From HRBIN30 sp964534275 (lineage in GTDB: Bacteria; Desulfobacterota; Binatia; HRBIN30), in contig CAZHQG010000014.1 in the NCBI GenBank assembly GCA_964534275.1, forward strand, positions 1 to 64,000: DNA of 64,000 bases. Reading direction: 5' to 3'. Positions 34,642 to 42,198 of the stretch are shown here, piece after piece (position 1 is the stretch's first letter; each line of letters starts with the position of its first letter). Under the pieces are notes generated by a model. It had not been told where the DNA came from. It searched no databases and saw only the letters and a program-made list of their open reading frames with translations. The translations under genes and the position numbers were made by a program.

Positions 34642-35546
34642 ACGTGAACATCCTCCTGCACAACCACAGCTCTCTTCCTGGGGACCTTGCCGCGTCGCTG
34701 CACGATTTGCTGCGTCTTCAAGAAAACCTCGGATACCGAGTGCTGACCGACGGCTTTTTCTCGGCACGCGATCCGGTTTGGCTGGCAATCGAATGCGTGC
34801 ACGGAGTGGAAGCCGGCGAGCCGACGGATTACTTTGGTGCAGGACTCGAAGTTCCTAGACCTGTGGTTCGCGACCACATTCATTACGCGCGCAGCACGGC
34901 GGCCGCTCACTGGAGGGATGCGCAAGCCCTCACGCAACTTCCCGTCAAGGCTGTGCTCCCTGGGCCATTCACGCTCGCATACCTGAGCGGACCGACGACC
35001 GGTACCGGCCCTTACCCCAGCCGAGAGGCGCTGGCAGAGGCGTGGGCGACCGCCTTGCTGGCAGAATTTACCGCGCTCGTCGACGCGGGCGCGCAGTGGA
35101 TTCAACTCGAAGAACCTGCCCTTTTGCGAGCCCCAGAAGCGATCCGCCTCGTGCGCGACTTGCTGGAACCTTTTTGGGCAAGCCGCGACCGGTGCCGTTT
35201 AGTGGTTTCCACTTGGGGCGAAGGAGCCACGGCCCTTTACGCCCAACTCCACTCGCTCCCCGCAGACGTTGTCGGGGTCGACTTGGTTTCCAACCCGGAC
35301 TTGCTCGACCTCATCCCACACGTCGGCGCCAGCCAGGAACTGTACTTGGGACTGTTACGCCCAGAGACAGCCACGCTTCCGTTGGCAGACGAAGCGCACC
35401 ACCTCCAACGCATTTTGCACAACTATGAATTGGAGTCGCTGCATATAGGGCCAGCTTGCGGCCTCGAGGCGGTTCCCCCAGCCACTGCCCAGACTGCACT
35501 GCAGCAGCTTGCGCAACTCGCTGCCCTGGTGGGACACTCGGGTTAG
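34638..35546 (+). CDS. MetE-like methyltransferase-fold protein lacking zinc ligands
   Basis: 302 residues, a single (beta-alpha)8 barrel of the cobalamin-independent methionine synthase superfamily. Anchors: LPVKAVLPGPFTLA at 101-114 (family LPVK..PGP), WIQLEEPAL at 154-162 and ACGLEAVP at 273-280. In active MetE the metal is held by HxC, Glu and a C-terminal Cys. Here the HxC region reads STWGE (191-195) and the Glu position is Asp215, so only Cys274 remains. It may be a core-MetE relative with another substrate, or a non-catalytic form. Translationally coupled to glgB by an ATGA overlap and followed 12 bases later by the AAC(3)-like gene. Confidence 0.72.
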   Translation: MNVNILLHNHSSLPGDLAASLHDLLRLQENLGYRVLTDGFFSARDPVWLAIECVHGVEAGEPTDYFGAGLEVPRPVVRDHIHYARSTAAAHWRDAQALTQLPVKAVLPGPFTLAYLSGPTTGTGPYPSREALAEAWATALLAEFTALVDAGAQWIQLEEPALLRAPEAIRLVRDLLEPFWASRDRCRLVVSTWGEGATALYAQLHSLPADVVGVDLVSNPDLLDLIPHVGASQELYLGLLRPETATLPLADEAHHLQRILHNYELESLHIGPACGLEAVPPATAQTALQQLAQLAALVGHSG

Positions 35547-35558
35547 AGTCTGCAACCC

Positions 35559-36368
35559 ATGACGCGAGAGGAACTTCGCCGCACTTTGGCCCGGTTGGAA
35601 TTGGCTGGCGAAAACATTGTCGTTCATGCCCATCTGCCTGGGCTTGGGCTGGGGGCGCCGGGGGACGCGCATGCCTTGTGCGAACTGCTCGTCGAGGCCG
35701 TAGGTTCCGGGACCATTCTCATGCCGGCGTTTACTTCGGGCACAATCGTGGCGGTGACTTCGGAATCCGGAACGCCCCGACCGCCTCTTGCTCCGACCCC
35801 GTTCCATGCCGATTTACCGGCGGACGATCCCGTTGCCGAGGTGTTCCGCCATTTCCCGGGAACCCTTCGCAGCCAGCACCCCACGCACTCCTTTCTTGCG
35901 CTCGGACCGTTAGCGCGGGAACTCCTGTCGACCCATCGCGACAACAATCCGCTCGGACCCATCAAGAAGCTCAACCTGCACCGCGGTGGGATCGTGCTGC
36001 TCGGCACGAACCTGTGCGCCGCAGTTGCCTTGCATCTCGCTCTGGAGTCGCGCTTGCCGCGCGACCTCACGCGCCGCACGGCGTTGCGCATCAACGCCAG
36101 CGGGTACGTGGAACGCTCGGTGATCGATCACTATCCCGGCTGCAACCGGGGCTTCGACAAGCTCGAGCCGCTCATCGACACAACGCAAGTGCGAGAAGTC
36201 GCCTTGCCAACGGGTTCGGCGCGAAAAATACCCTTGCGCTACTTGCTTCACTTGGCCCATGCCGCGCTGGAGCAAGACCCTTCGGCTCTCTTTTGTAGCG
36301 AGCCGTCTTGCTCTAGCTGCAACGCCGCACGCCGCCGGATGGGTTTGCAGCCGGCCCGGCTGGCTTGA
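35559..36368 (+). CDS. Aminoglycoside N(3)-acetyltransferase-like protein (AAC(3) family)
   Basis: 269 residues. Family anchors: GSGTILMPAFTSG near 48, DLPADDPVAEVFRHFPGTLRSQHPTHSFLALGPLARELL near 87 and GIVLLGTN near 146, with CNRGFDKLEPLI at about 205. The protein uses acetyl-CoA to acetylate an amino group. Chromosomal AAC(3)-like genes outside resistance islands often serve natural product or unknown metabolism, so resistance should not be assumed. Unusual C-terminal cysteine cluster FCSEPSCSSCNAARR (about 244-258). Same operon as glgB and the MetE-like gene. Confidence 0.85.
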   Translation: MTREELRRTLARLELAGENIVVHAHLPGLGLGAPGDAHALCELLVEAVGSGTILMPAFTSGTIVAVTSESGTPRPPLAPTPFHADLPADDPVAEVFRHFPGTLRSQHPTHSFLALGPLARELLSTHRDNNPLGPIKKLNLHRGGIVLLGTNLCAAVALHLALESRLPRDLTRRTALRINASGYVERSVIDHYPGCNRGFDKLEPLIDTTQVREVALPTGSARKIPLRYLLHLAHAALEQDPSALFCSEPSCSSCNAARRRMGLQPARLA

Positions 36369-36387
36369 CCGTCGCGCCCCTTGGCGA

Positions 36388-37698
36388 TCAAGCGGCTTGC
36401 TTCCACGCGGCGCCCAAGGGCATTTTCACGCCCCGCACGGTCGGCAACGTGTACGGCCCTTCGGGAATCACGGCCACGGACCTCGCCTGAGGAAACCGCT
36501 CCTTAACTTCCGCCAGTGCTGTTTCGGCGGACGCTGCCCAGCGGATGGCAAAACCATCAGGAAACTCCACGACTTTGTGGCGAGAAACAATCCACACGGA
36601 GGCCTTGCGCAAAACTTGGCAGAGGTGCTGCACCATCCACTGATCGACCTGGAAAAATCCTGGCTGGAGCAACTGCTCCATGAACGCATCCGGCGACGAA
36701 GCCGATAGGAGCAAGCGAACGAACTCTGCGCTGCCAGCGCCTTCGGAAAGCTCGGCCACCAGAACGATCGCCCCGCCTGGACGCACGATGTTCAAAGCCG
36801 CAACCAAGCCCTTGATTGCCTGGTACAGCGTCTGGTCGAGCGGGTAACCGCCCGCAGACGTGAGTACGATGTCGACAGATTCCGGAAGGGTCACCAGAAC
36901 TTGCTGCTCCAGCGCTTCGACACCGGCAAGATGCGCCTGCACCACGTCGCCCGCGTACACGCCGGTCATGCGGCGCATGCGATCGATCGTCACATCGCAA
37001 AGAAAGTCAGCGCCGACACGGGCGACAATTTCCAACAAATCTTCGTGGAATGGATTTCCCTGTAGAATGCCCGGGCCGACGTGTCCCTCGAGCATTGTAG
37101 GGCCGTGTGCGCTTCGCATCGTGCGCACGCCGGCAAGCCCCGGACAAAGCGCCTTCCGGCCGCCGGAGTATCCGGCCATCAAGTGCGGTTCGATCAAACC
37201 AGTCAAAATGCGCAAATCCGCACGGAGATAGCCGCGGTCGATCCAAATTTCCGTTCCGCGGCTTGTCGTGCCCAGGTACTCGTGAGCGTCGTCGTCCCGA
37301 GCCACATGATTGCGGACAGGATACGTACGCACCACGTCGGCGCCCAACATTTCTTCCAACTCGGCCACCGTGTTCGCACGGTGCAACCCTGTGGCCACAA
37401 GGATTTCCACTTGCTCCGCCGGTAGTCCCGCGTCTCGAAGCGTCCGCAGCAGTGGCGGCAACAACACGCGGTAGGGGACTGGCCGTGTTTTGTCCGAAAC
37501 CACCACGACGGCACGGCGCTTCCCGCGCGCGAGAACTGCCAATGGCGGCGTCCCGATGGGAGCGGCAAGAGCGTCCGCCACGACAGCAGAAGGGTTTGCC
37601 ACGGCGGGGTTGCGCTTGGTTTCTAGCAGAACGGCTTCGGCCCAAACCGGAAGCGCGACGGTGATGCGCGAACGGCCGAAGTCGAGCTGGACCTGCAT
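36388..37698 (-). CDS. larA: Nickel-dependent lactate racemase-family protein
   Basis: 436 residues. LarA interconverts D- and L-lactate with a nickel-pincer nucleotide cofactor. The four known cofactor/nickel residues line up: His106 (ATGLHRANT), His172 (IEPHLMAGYSGG), Lys182 (GGRKALCPG) and His198 (SAHGPTML), each two residues below the reference numbering 108/174/184/200. Other racemases in this family act on malate or other hydroxy-acids. The cofactor-building larB/C/E genes are not in this window. Convergent with the AAC(3)-like gene. Confidence 0.9.
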   Translation of the reverse strand: MQVQLDFGRSRITVALPVWAEAVLLETKRNPAVANPSAVVADALAAPIGTPPLAVLARGKRRAVVVVSDKTRPVPYRVLLPPLLRTLRDAGLPAEQVEILVATGLHRANTVAELEEMLGADVVRTYPVRNHVARDDDAHEYLGTTSRGTEIWIDRGYLRADLRILTGLIEPHLMAGYSGGRKALCPGLAGVRTMRSAHGPTMLEGHVGPGILQGNPFHEDLLEIVARVGADFLCDVTIDRMRRMTGVYAGDVVQAHLAGVEALEQQVLVTLPESVDIVLTSAGGYPLDQTLYQAIKGLVAALNIVRPGGAIVLVAELSEGAGSAEFVRLLLSASSPDAFMEQLLQPGFFQVDQWMVQHLCQVLRKASVWIVSRHKVVEFPDGFAIRWAASAETALAEVKERFPQARSVAVIPEGPYTLPTVRGVKMPLGAAWKQAA

Positions 37699-37728
37699 CT
37701 TACATTCCCTCGTGGGCCCGCGCCGCAG

Positions 37729-38340
37729 TTACAGCTCGCGGCGTCCTTCGATGGCCTTTCCCAAGGTGACGCTGTCCGCGTATTCCACGTCTGCACCCAT
37801 CGGAAGCCCGTGCGCAATCCGGCTGACGCGCAAGCCGAGCGGCTTGATCAGCTTCGCTAAGTACAGCGCGGTGGCCTCACCTTCGGCAGTAGGGTTGCAC
37901 GCCAAAATGACTTCGCGCACGGCACCCGTCTGCAATCGCTCGATTAACTCGCGGATCCGCAGTTGTTCGGGACCAACTCCGTCCAGCGGCGACAAACAGC
38001 CATGAAGGACGTGGTACCGGCCTCTGAAGCTTCCCGAACGTTCCACGGCAACCACATCGGCCGGCCGCTCGACGACGCACAACAACTCAGGGTCGCGGCG
38101 CGGGTCCTGACACAGCCGGCACGGATCTTCGGCAGTGAAGCCCAAGCACTGGGAGCACAGCCGAATGGAACGGCGCAAGTCCAGGAGTGCCTGCGCGAGG
38201 CGCTCCACTTCACCGGCTTCTACGCGCAACAAATGGAACGTCAGGCGCATCGCTGTTTTCTCCCCGACGCCGGGCAACTTTGTAAGCTCGCGAATTGCTT
38301 CTTCTAAAGGAGGAGGAAGCGCACCCATCGAACGACTCAC
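37729..38340 (-). CDS. recR: Recombination protein RecR
   Basis: 203 residues. Helix-hairpin-helix (LPGVGEKTAMRLTFHLL, about 20-36), a four-cysteine zinc finger (CSQCLGF...CRLCQ, about 57-74) and a Toprim domain (VVERPADVVAVERSG and the later GCLSPLDG). With RecO/RecF it loads RecA at single-strand gaps. Start codon is 1 base from the ybaB stop, so part of the dnaX-ybaB-recR operon. Confidence 0.96.
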   Translation of the reverse strand: MSRSMGALPPPLEEAIRELTKLPGVGEKTAMRLTFHLLRVEAGEVERLAQALLDLRRSIRLCSQCLGFTAEDPCRLCQDPRRDPELLCVVERPADVVAVERSGSFRGRYHVLHGCLSPLDGVGPEQLRIRELIERLQTGAVREVILACNPTAEGEATALYLAKLIKPLGLRVSRIAHGLPMGADVEYADSVTLGKAIEGRREL

Positions 38341-38341
38341 C

Positions 38342-38671
38342 TCAGAACGAAAACCCAGGGAGCTTGAGTCCGCCGGTCACCTTCCGCATCTCGTTGGCCA
38401 CCAATTCTTGTGCCTTGCGGATGGCTTGATTCACGGCTGCTCGCACCAGATCTTCCAACATCTCCACGTCCCCCGCCGCCACCACCTGTGGATCGATCGT
38501 AACTCGTACGACCTCGAGCTTGCCGTTCATGACCACGGTGACCATTCCGCCACCAGCCGTCGCCTCGACCGTCAGGGAAGCAACATCCTCCTGAATTTTG
38601 GCCAAGCGTTTCTGCAACTCTTGTGCTTGCTCGAACAAATTGCCGAGACCGCCAATGCCCTTTGCCATCAC
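38342..38671 (-). CDS. ybaB: YbaB/EbfC-family nucleoid-associated protein
   Basis: 109 residues. Start MMAKGIGGLGNLFEQAQELQKRLAKIQEDVASLTVEA, then AGGGMVTVVMNGKLEVVRVTIDPQVV and the C-terminal LVRAAVNQAIRKAQELVANEM are the family pattern. Forms dimers that bind DNA without strong sequence preference. It lies between dnaX and recR, the standard arrangement. Confidence 0.95.
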   Translation of the reverse strand: MMAKGIGGLGNLFEQAQELQKRLAKIQEDVASLTVEATAGGGMVTVVMNGKLEVVRVTIDPQVVAAGDVEMLEDLVRAAVNQAIRKAQELVANEMRKVTGGLKLPGFSF

Positions 38672-38684
38672 TGTACCTTTCGTC

Positions 38685-40385
38685 TCACTTCGTGAAGCGT
38701 TCCCGCACCTCGCGCAACTCCGCCCCTAAAATTTCCATCGTCTGCCGTACCGCCGGATGATCTAAAATTGCTTTGCGCGTATCCGCGGCCGGCTGTTCTT
38801 CTCCTTTGTCACCGCCGGGTGGAGAAGCTTTCTCGAGCTTCACTGCGTTCACCTCGACCCGCACCGGCCGCCCGAAAAATTCGCTCGCCAGCTTGGCAAG
38901 TTCCTCGCTGCGTCCCTTTTGCGTGAGGTACTGGTAATGAATGCCAGCGGGCACGCGAACCCGCAAAACATCCCCTTCCCAGTCCGCGCCAACGCAGGTT
39001 TCCAAATGCGCGGCCGCGAAGTGGTGGCGATTCGCCACAAACTCGAGGAATCCCTGCCATGCAGTACCGCCCGCGCTACCGTCGGCCCCCCGTGTTCGCT
39101 GCGTTGCATTGACGACAGATTCGTTTTCGCTCCTGGTAGGCACCATGCGCGCGCGAGGCACGGACTTGCCACCTTGCGCAGCGGCGTCCGCCATCCCTCG
39201 AGCGCTCTTGCCAGATTCCCCTGGTTCCGTTTCCCTCGCAACTCCCTGCTTCCGGAGCTGCTGCAACTGCTCCGCCAGGGTAGCCAAGCTCACCAGAGGT
39301 TCGGTCATCGTCAGCCGCAGCAAGTGCATTTCCAACGTGCATTTGGGGAGTGGACTGCGCCCGAGCTCCGCTTCTGCTTGCAACAGGGTGCGGAACATCC
39401 GCTCACAATCCAGGAACGAGGTCGCTTGCGCTTGTTGCCGCACCAACTGCACCTCTTCCTCGGGAAGGTCTTCGGTGAGTAGGTCCTCGGCACCCGCGTG
39501 TACGACGGCCAAGTTCCGGAAGTGTTCCACGACGTCGCGGGTGAAGCGGCGCAGATCTTGCCCGCTCTCGTACACGCGCTCCACCAGTTGCAGCACCCGG
39601 CCGGCATCTCGTGCCAACAATGCATCGGCCAGTTCGCCAATGACGCTGCGGTCCACGATGCCCAAGGCGTGGAGGATTTGTTCGTCCTCCACCTTGGGGC
39701 CAGCGAACGCGAGCACTTGATCGAGGAGCGACTGCGCATCGCGCATGCTCCCCTCGCTCTCGCGCGCCAGGAGAAACAGACCTTTTTCGGTGATCTCCAG
39801 CCCTTCCTTGGCAGCGATCTCGGCAAGTTGTCGTGTTACGAGACGTAACGGCAACCGCTTGAACTCGTAACGTTGGCAGCGCGACTGAATCGTTGCCGGC
39901 ACCTTGTGCGGGTCGGTCGTCGCGAAAATAAACTTCACATGGGCGGGCGGCTCTTCGAGCGTTTTCAGCAACGCGTTGAAGGCACTGGTCGAAAGCATGT
40001 GCACTTCGTCGATGATGTAAATCTTGTACCGGCACTTCACTGGCTGGTAGCGCACGTTGTCGATGATGGCGCGCACGTCATCCACGCCAGTGTTCGAAGC
40101 GCCGTCGATTTCAACCACGTCAAGGGAACGCCCGCTCGCAATTTCCTCGCAATTCTCGCAAGCATTGCACGGTTCGGGTGCCGGCCCTTCAGCACAGTTC
40201 AGCGCTTTGGCGAGAACCCGTGCAGCAGTTGTTTTTCCCACGCCGCGGACGCCGGTGAACAAAAACGCGTGGGCGACCCGCCCGGCGCGGATGGCGTTTT
40301 GCAGGGTGCGGGTCACATGCTCTTGACCCAGGATGTCCGCAAACCTTTGTGGCCGCCATTTGCGTGCAAGGACCAGGTAACTCAT
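38685..40385 (-). CDS. dnaX: DNA polymerase III gamma/tau subunit
   Basis: 566 residues. Clamp-loader AAA+ ATPase: Walker A TGVRGVGKTTAARVLAKALNC (about 44-62), zinc cysteine set CAEGPAPEPCNACENC, Walker B in YIIDEVHMLS (about 124), SRC motif TIQSRCQRYEF (about 168). The C-terminal part (about 350-566) is a variable tau tail with low-complexity linkers. No obvious slippery heptamer for programmed frameshifting was found, so only one product is expected. 89 bases downstream of the SRP RNA gene. Confidence 0.96.
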   Translation of the reverse strand: MSYLVLARKWRPQRFADILGQEHVTRTLQNAIRAGRVAHAFLFTGVRGVGKTTAARVLAKALNCAEGPAPEPCNACENCEEIASGRSLDVVEIDGASNTGVDDVRAIIDNVRYQPVKCRYKIYIIDEVHMLSTSAFNALLKTLEEPPAHVKFIFATTDPHKVPATIQSRCQRYEFKRLPLRLVTRQLAEIAAKEGLEITEKGLFLLARESEGSMRDAQSLLDQVLAFAGPKVEDEQILHALGIVDRSVIGELADALLARDAGRVLQLVERVYESGQDLRRFTRDVVEHFRNLAVVHAGAEDLLTEDLPEEEVQLVRQQAQATSFLDCERMFRTLLQAEAELGRSPLPKCTLEMHLLRLTMTEPLVSLATLAEQLQQLRKQGVARETEPGESGKSARGMADAAAQGGKSVPRARMVPTRSENESVVNATQRTRGADGSAGGTAWQGFLEFVANRHHFAAAHLETCVGADWEGDVLRVRVPAGIHYQYLTQKGRSEELAKLASEFFGRPVRVEVNAVKLEKASPPGGDKGEEQPAADTRKAILDHPAVRQTMEILGAELREVRERFTK

Positions 40386-40474
40386 TGTGCCAAAGCGAGA
40401 TTGCCTCCGCTGCGGAGGGCTACAACAGGCCTACAAAACGCGAGAACTCCGGAGCGCGATGCAGGTGCGCAGCA

Positions 40475-40581
40475 GTGATAGCTAGGTTTCCCCGCGGCAC
40501 AGGGACGAAATCGATACCGCTGCTTCCTTCCGGACCTGACGGGGTTCTCGATCCGTCTCTTGCGCGGGACCTAGCTATCAC
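40475..40581 (-). ncRNA. ffs: Small bacterial signal recognition particle RNA
   Basis: On the minus strand the universal SRP core GTCAGGTCCGGAAGGAAGCAGC is intact, within a long hairpin closed by GTGATAGCTAGGT / ACCTAGCTATCAC (13 bp) at the ends. The GGAA tetraloop binds Ffh. Length of about 107 bases matches the 4.5S type. Adjacent to dnaX, the conserved position in many bacteria. Confidence 0.95.
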
Positions 40582-40865
40582 GGCTGCGCACCGAACTCCT
40601 CCGAAGGTCGACGTATATCGCACAAGACGCCGGACGGTGAAAGGCCACCAGCGCACCCCGTTTCTCGGGCCAGCACCCCGCCCCCTGCGGACGGATGGAC
40701 ACGGATGGAACAGAACTCTTTGCAACCGGAGCTAAGCCCTGTACGGCACCTTCTTCGGAACTTTCGCCCGGCCGCAAGCCCCACCCTTGAACCGCGCCGC
40801 GGGCGAGCCGTTGTCGCGGGGGTCGGCATGTTCACAATCGGCGCGGGAGCGTGCGAGCCCCGAAG
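40582..40865. other. Intergenic region before the degraded accessory patch
   Basis: About 280 bases between ffs and the hicA remnant. Contains a two-copy direct repeat ACGGATGGA at 40691-40699 and 40701-40709. No supported gene; possible promoter area for ffs and dnaX. Confidence 0.25.
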
Positions 40866-40940
40866 TTACCTCGCAGCGTCCTCAGGCGTCGGGAGGTTCG
40901 GAAACCGCGTCCGGATGTACTGCCGGATCCAACTCCTCTT

Positions 40941-41073
40941 GTTCAGAGCCACCACCTGAGTGAACGGCTCATCCCTTCGCATCACGACGCGGCTCCCCGC
41001 CTGTCGCTTACTCTAGAAGCCCGCACGCTCCAGCGCCTGGATTCAGTCCTGGCCGGCGGTGCAAGGCAGCTCG
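40941..41073 (-). pseudogene. Degenerate hicA toxin remnant
   Basis: Reading on from the hicB remnant, one frame gives ELPCTAGQD*IQALERAGF*SKRQAGSRVVMRRDE and then PFTQVVALN. The IxALERAGF and RQxGSHVVMR-type patterns are typical of HicA. Two in-frame stops (41043-41045 TGA, 41013-41015 TAG) and the missing start codon make it non-functional. The open frame runs on to 40866 without recognisable C-terminus. Confidence 0.6.
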
Positions 41074-41284
41074 TCACACCGTCACCACGATCGTATCGAA
41101 CCGCTCCGGCAGCTCCAGCAGATCATCTTCCTTTTTCCAGCGCCTCGACGTAGGCCACAATCGCTTCCCGGATGTTCGCAATCGCTTCTTCCTTGGTCTT
41201 CCCTTGGCTTACGCAACCGGGAAGGCTCGGACACTCCGCCACCCAGTAGCCATCTTCGCCAGGGTACAATACGACTTGTCTCAT
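41074..41284 (-). pseudogene. hicB-like antitoxin gene with frameshift
   Basis: MRQVVLYPGEDGYWVAECPSLPGCVSQGKTKEEAIANIREAIVAYVEALEK is a clear HicB-type N-terminal fold. A one-base change in the AAAAAGG run then truncates it to 53 residues (stop 41123-41125). Dropping one base restores EDDLLELPERFDTIVVTV and a stop at 41074-41076, the usual C-terminus. ATG 41284 has a strong AGGAGG. Too short for most gene callers. A truncated product might still fold, but the toxin beside it is broken. Confidence 0.75.
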
Positions 41285-41335
41285 GGGCGCACCTCCTGAC
41301 TACTGATGAAGGGTGAAAAATGAAGGATGAAGGGC

Positions 41336-41710
41336 TCATGGTGCTGCCTTTCGCTGCTTGGCCAGGGTCACAAAAATTGCCGTCAGCTCATCCGCTTCCT
41401 TATCGAGATCTTTCGTTCGGTCCCATTTCATAATCCCAGCATCGCGCAGCAGCTCCAAGCAGTATCGCGTTTCCTCCAGCTCCTGCAGCCCGCCCTCGAT
41501 CTTGCTTACGAACTCCGCATCCGAACGATCGCGGCACGCTTCACGGTAACGAGCCCCGACCGATGTCCCTGAACGAAGCATCTGTTTGCCGATGATTTGG
41601 GCCTCGGTTGATTTAGGGAGGGCGGAATAAAGCCGAACCACCCTCACCGCAAACTCCCGGGTCCTCTCTGCCAAATCCCTCCCTTTTCCGCTTCTGCCTT
41701 TATCCTTCAT
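41336..41710 (-). CDS. Four-helix-bundle protein (S23/IVP-like)
   Basis: 124 residues. Helical: RDLAERTREFAVRVVRLYSALPKSTEAQIIGKQMLRSGTSVGARYREACRDRSDAEFVSKIEGGLQELEETRYCLELL is the diagnostic TIGR02436-type bundle, first seen in 23S rRNA intervening sequences and often found between restriction-modification genes. Ends in KQRKAAP. The ATG overlaps the hsdS remnant stop in an ATGA junction, matching the frequent hsdS-adjacent location. Function unknown. Flanked by TTCATCCTTCATTTT-type low-complexity linkers. Confidence 0.82.
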   Translation of the reverse strand: MKDKGRSGKGRDLAERTREFAVRVVRLYSALPKSTEAQIIGKQMLRSGTSVGARYREACRDRSDAEFVSKIEGGLQELEETRYCLELLRDAGIMKWDRTKDLDKEADELTAIFVTLAKQRKAAP

Positions 41711-41863
41711 CCTTCCGTCTTGATCTTCCCCGTCACCGCGGCCGAGACGAGGGCGGTGCGGTACTCCTTGAGTCGCTCGACGGCCTCGCGCATCGAGCTT
41801 CGCCGTCTCGCGGGCAAGGAAGGCAGCGATGGCGCGCTGCTGGGAGGGGGTGGGAAGCACACT
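41707..41863 (-). pseudogene. Type I restriction specificity subunit (hsdS) remnant
   Basis: One frame gives LPTPSQQRAIAAFLARETAKLDA, then a shifted frame gives EAVERLKEYRTALVSAAVTGKIKTEG and a stop at 41707-41709. This is the distal end of an HsdS subunit (consensus PEQRAIAAFLDRETAxIDAL followed by ERLKEYRTALISAAVTGKID) with a small frame-breaking deletion at the junction near 41780. Nothing upstream resembles the rest of the gene. Confidence 0.75.
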
Positions 41864-42198
41864 ACAAGCCTGCCCCAGCCGCGACGGTTGTGTATTCACG
41901 CGGACCCAACGGACGGTGCGTCCGTGCGAGATGCACCGTGGGTGTGGGATCTGCCTTTACCAGTGGCATTGAGGAGCGATCGTGGGGATCCGTCACGCTG
42001 CGGATGCTTCGCCCTAGAACTGGCGCACACAGGCGTGCGTTCCGACGGGCGCACGGCGGCGGCAACGCACACCATGGCCCTCGGACCACGATGCTCCGAT
42101 GGCTCCGCACTGCCGTTCAGCAGGGTGACCCGCCGCGCCGGCCTTGGATTGTCATGGGCGTGTGGTTCCGTGCGTTGTCGTGGGGCCACGGTGCGCCG
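41864..42198. other. Intergenic remnant region
   Basis: About 330 bases without a supported gene. A 7-bp stem ACGGACG/CGTCCGT (41908-41924) is the only clear structure. It may contain decayed restriction-system sequence upstream of the hsdS remnant, but nothing could be recognised. Confidence 0.25.

Noticed and set aside
35559..36368. Calling the AAC(3)-like gene an antibiotic resistance gene.
   Set aside because: It is a chromosomal operon member with a Cys-rich tail and no mobile context, so resistance cannot be claimed.
39779..39790. A GAAAAAGG stretch in dnaX as a programmed frameshift site.
   Set aside because: It does not fit the X XXY YYZ slippery pattern in the reading frame, and no stop or stem-loop follows.
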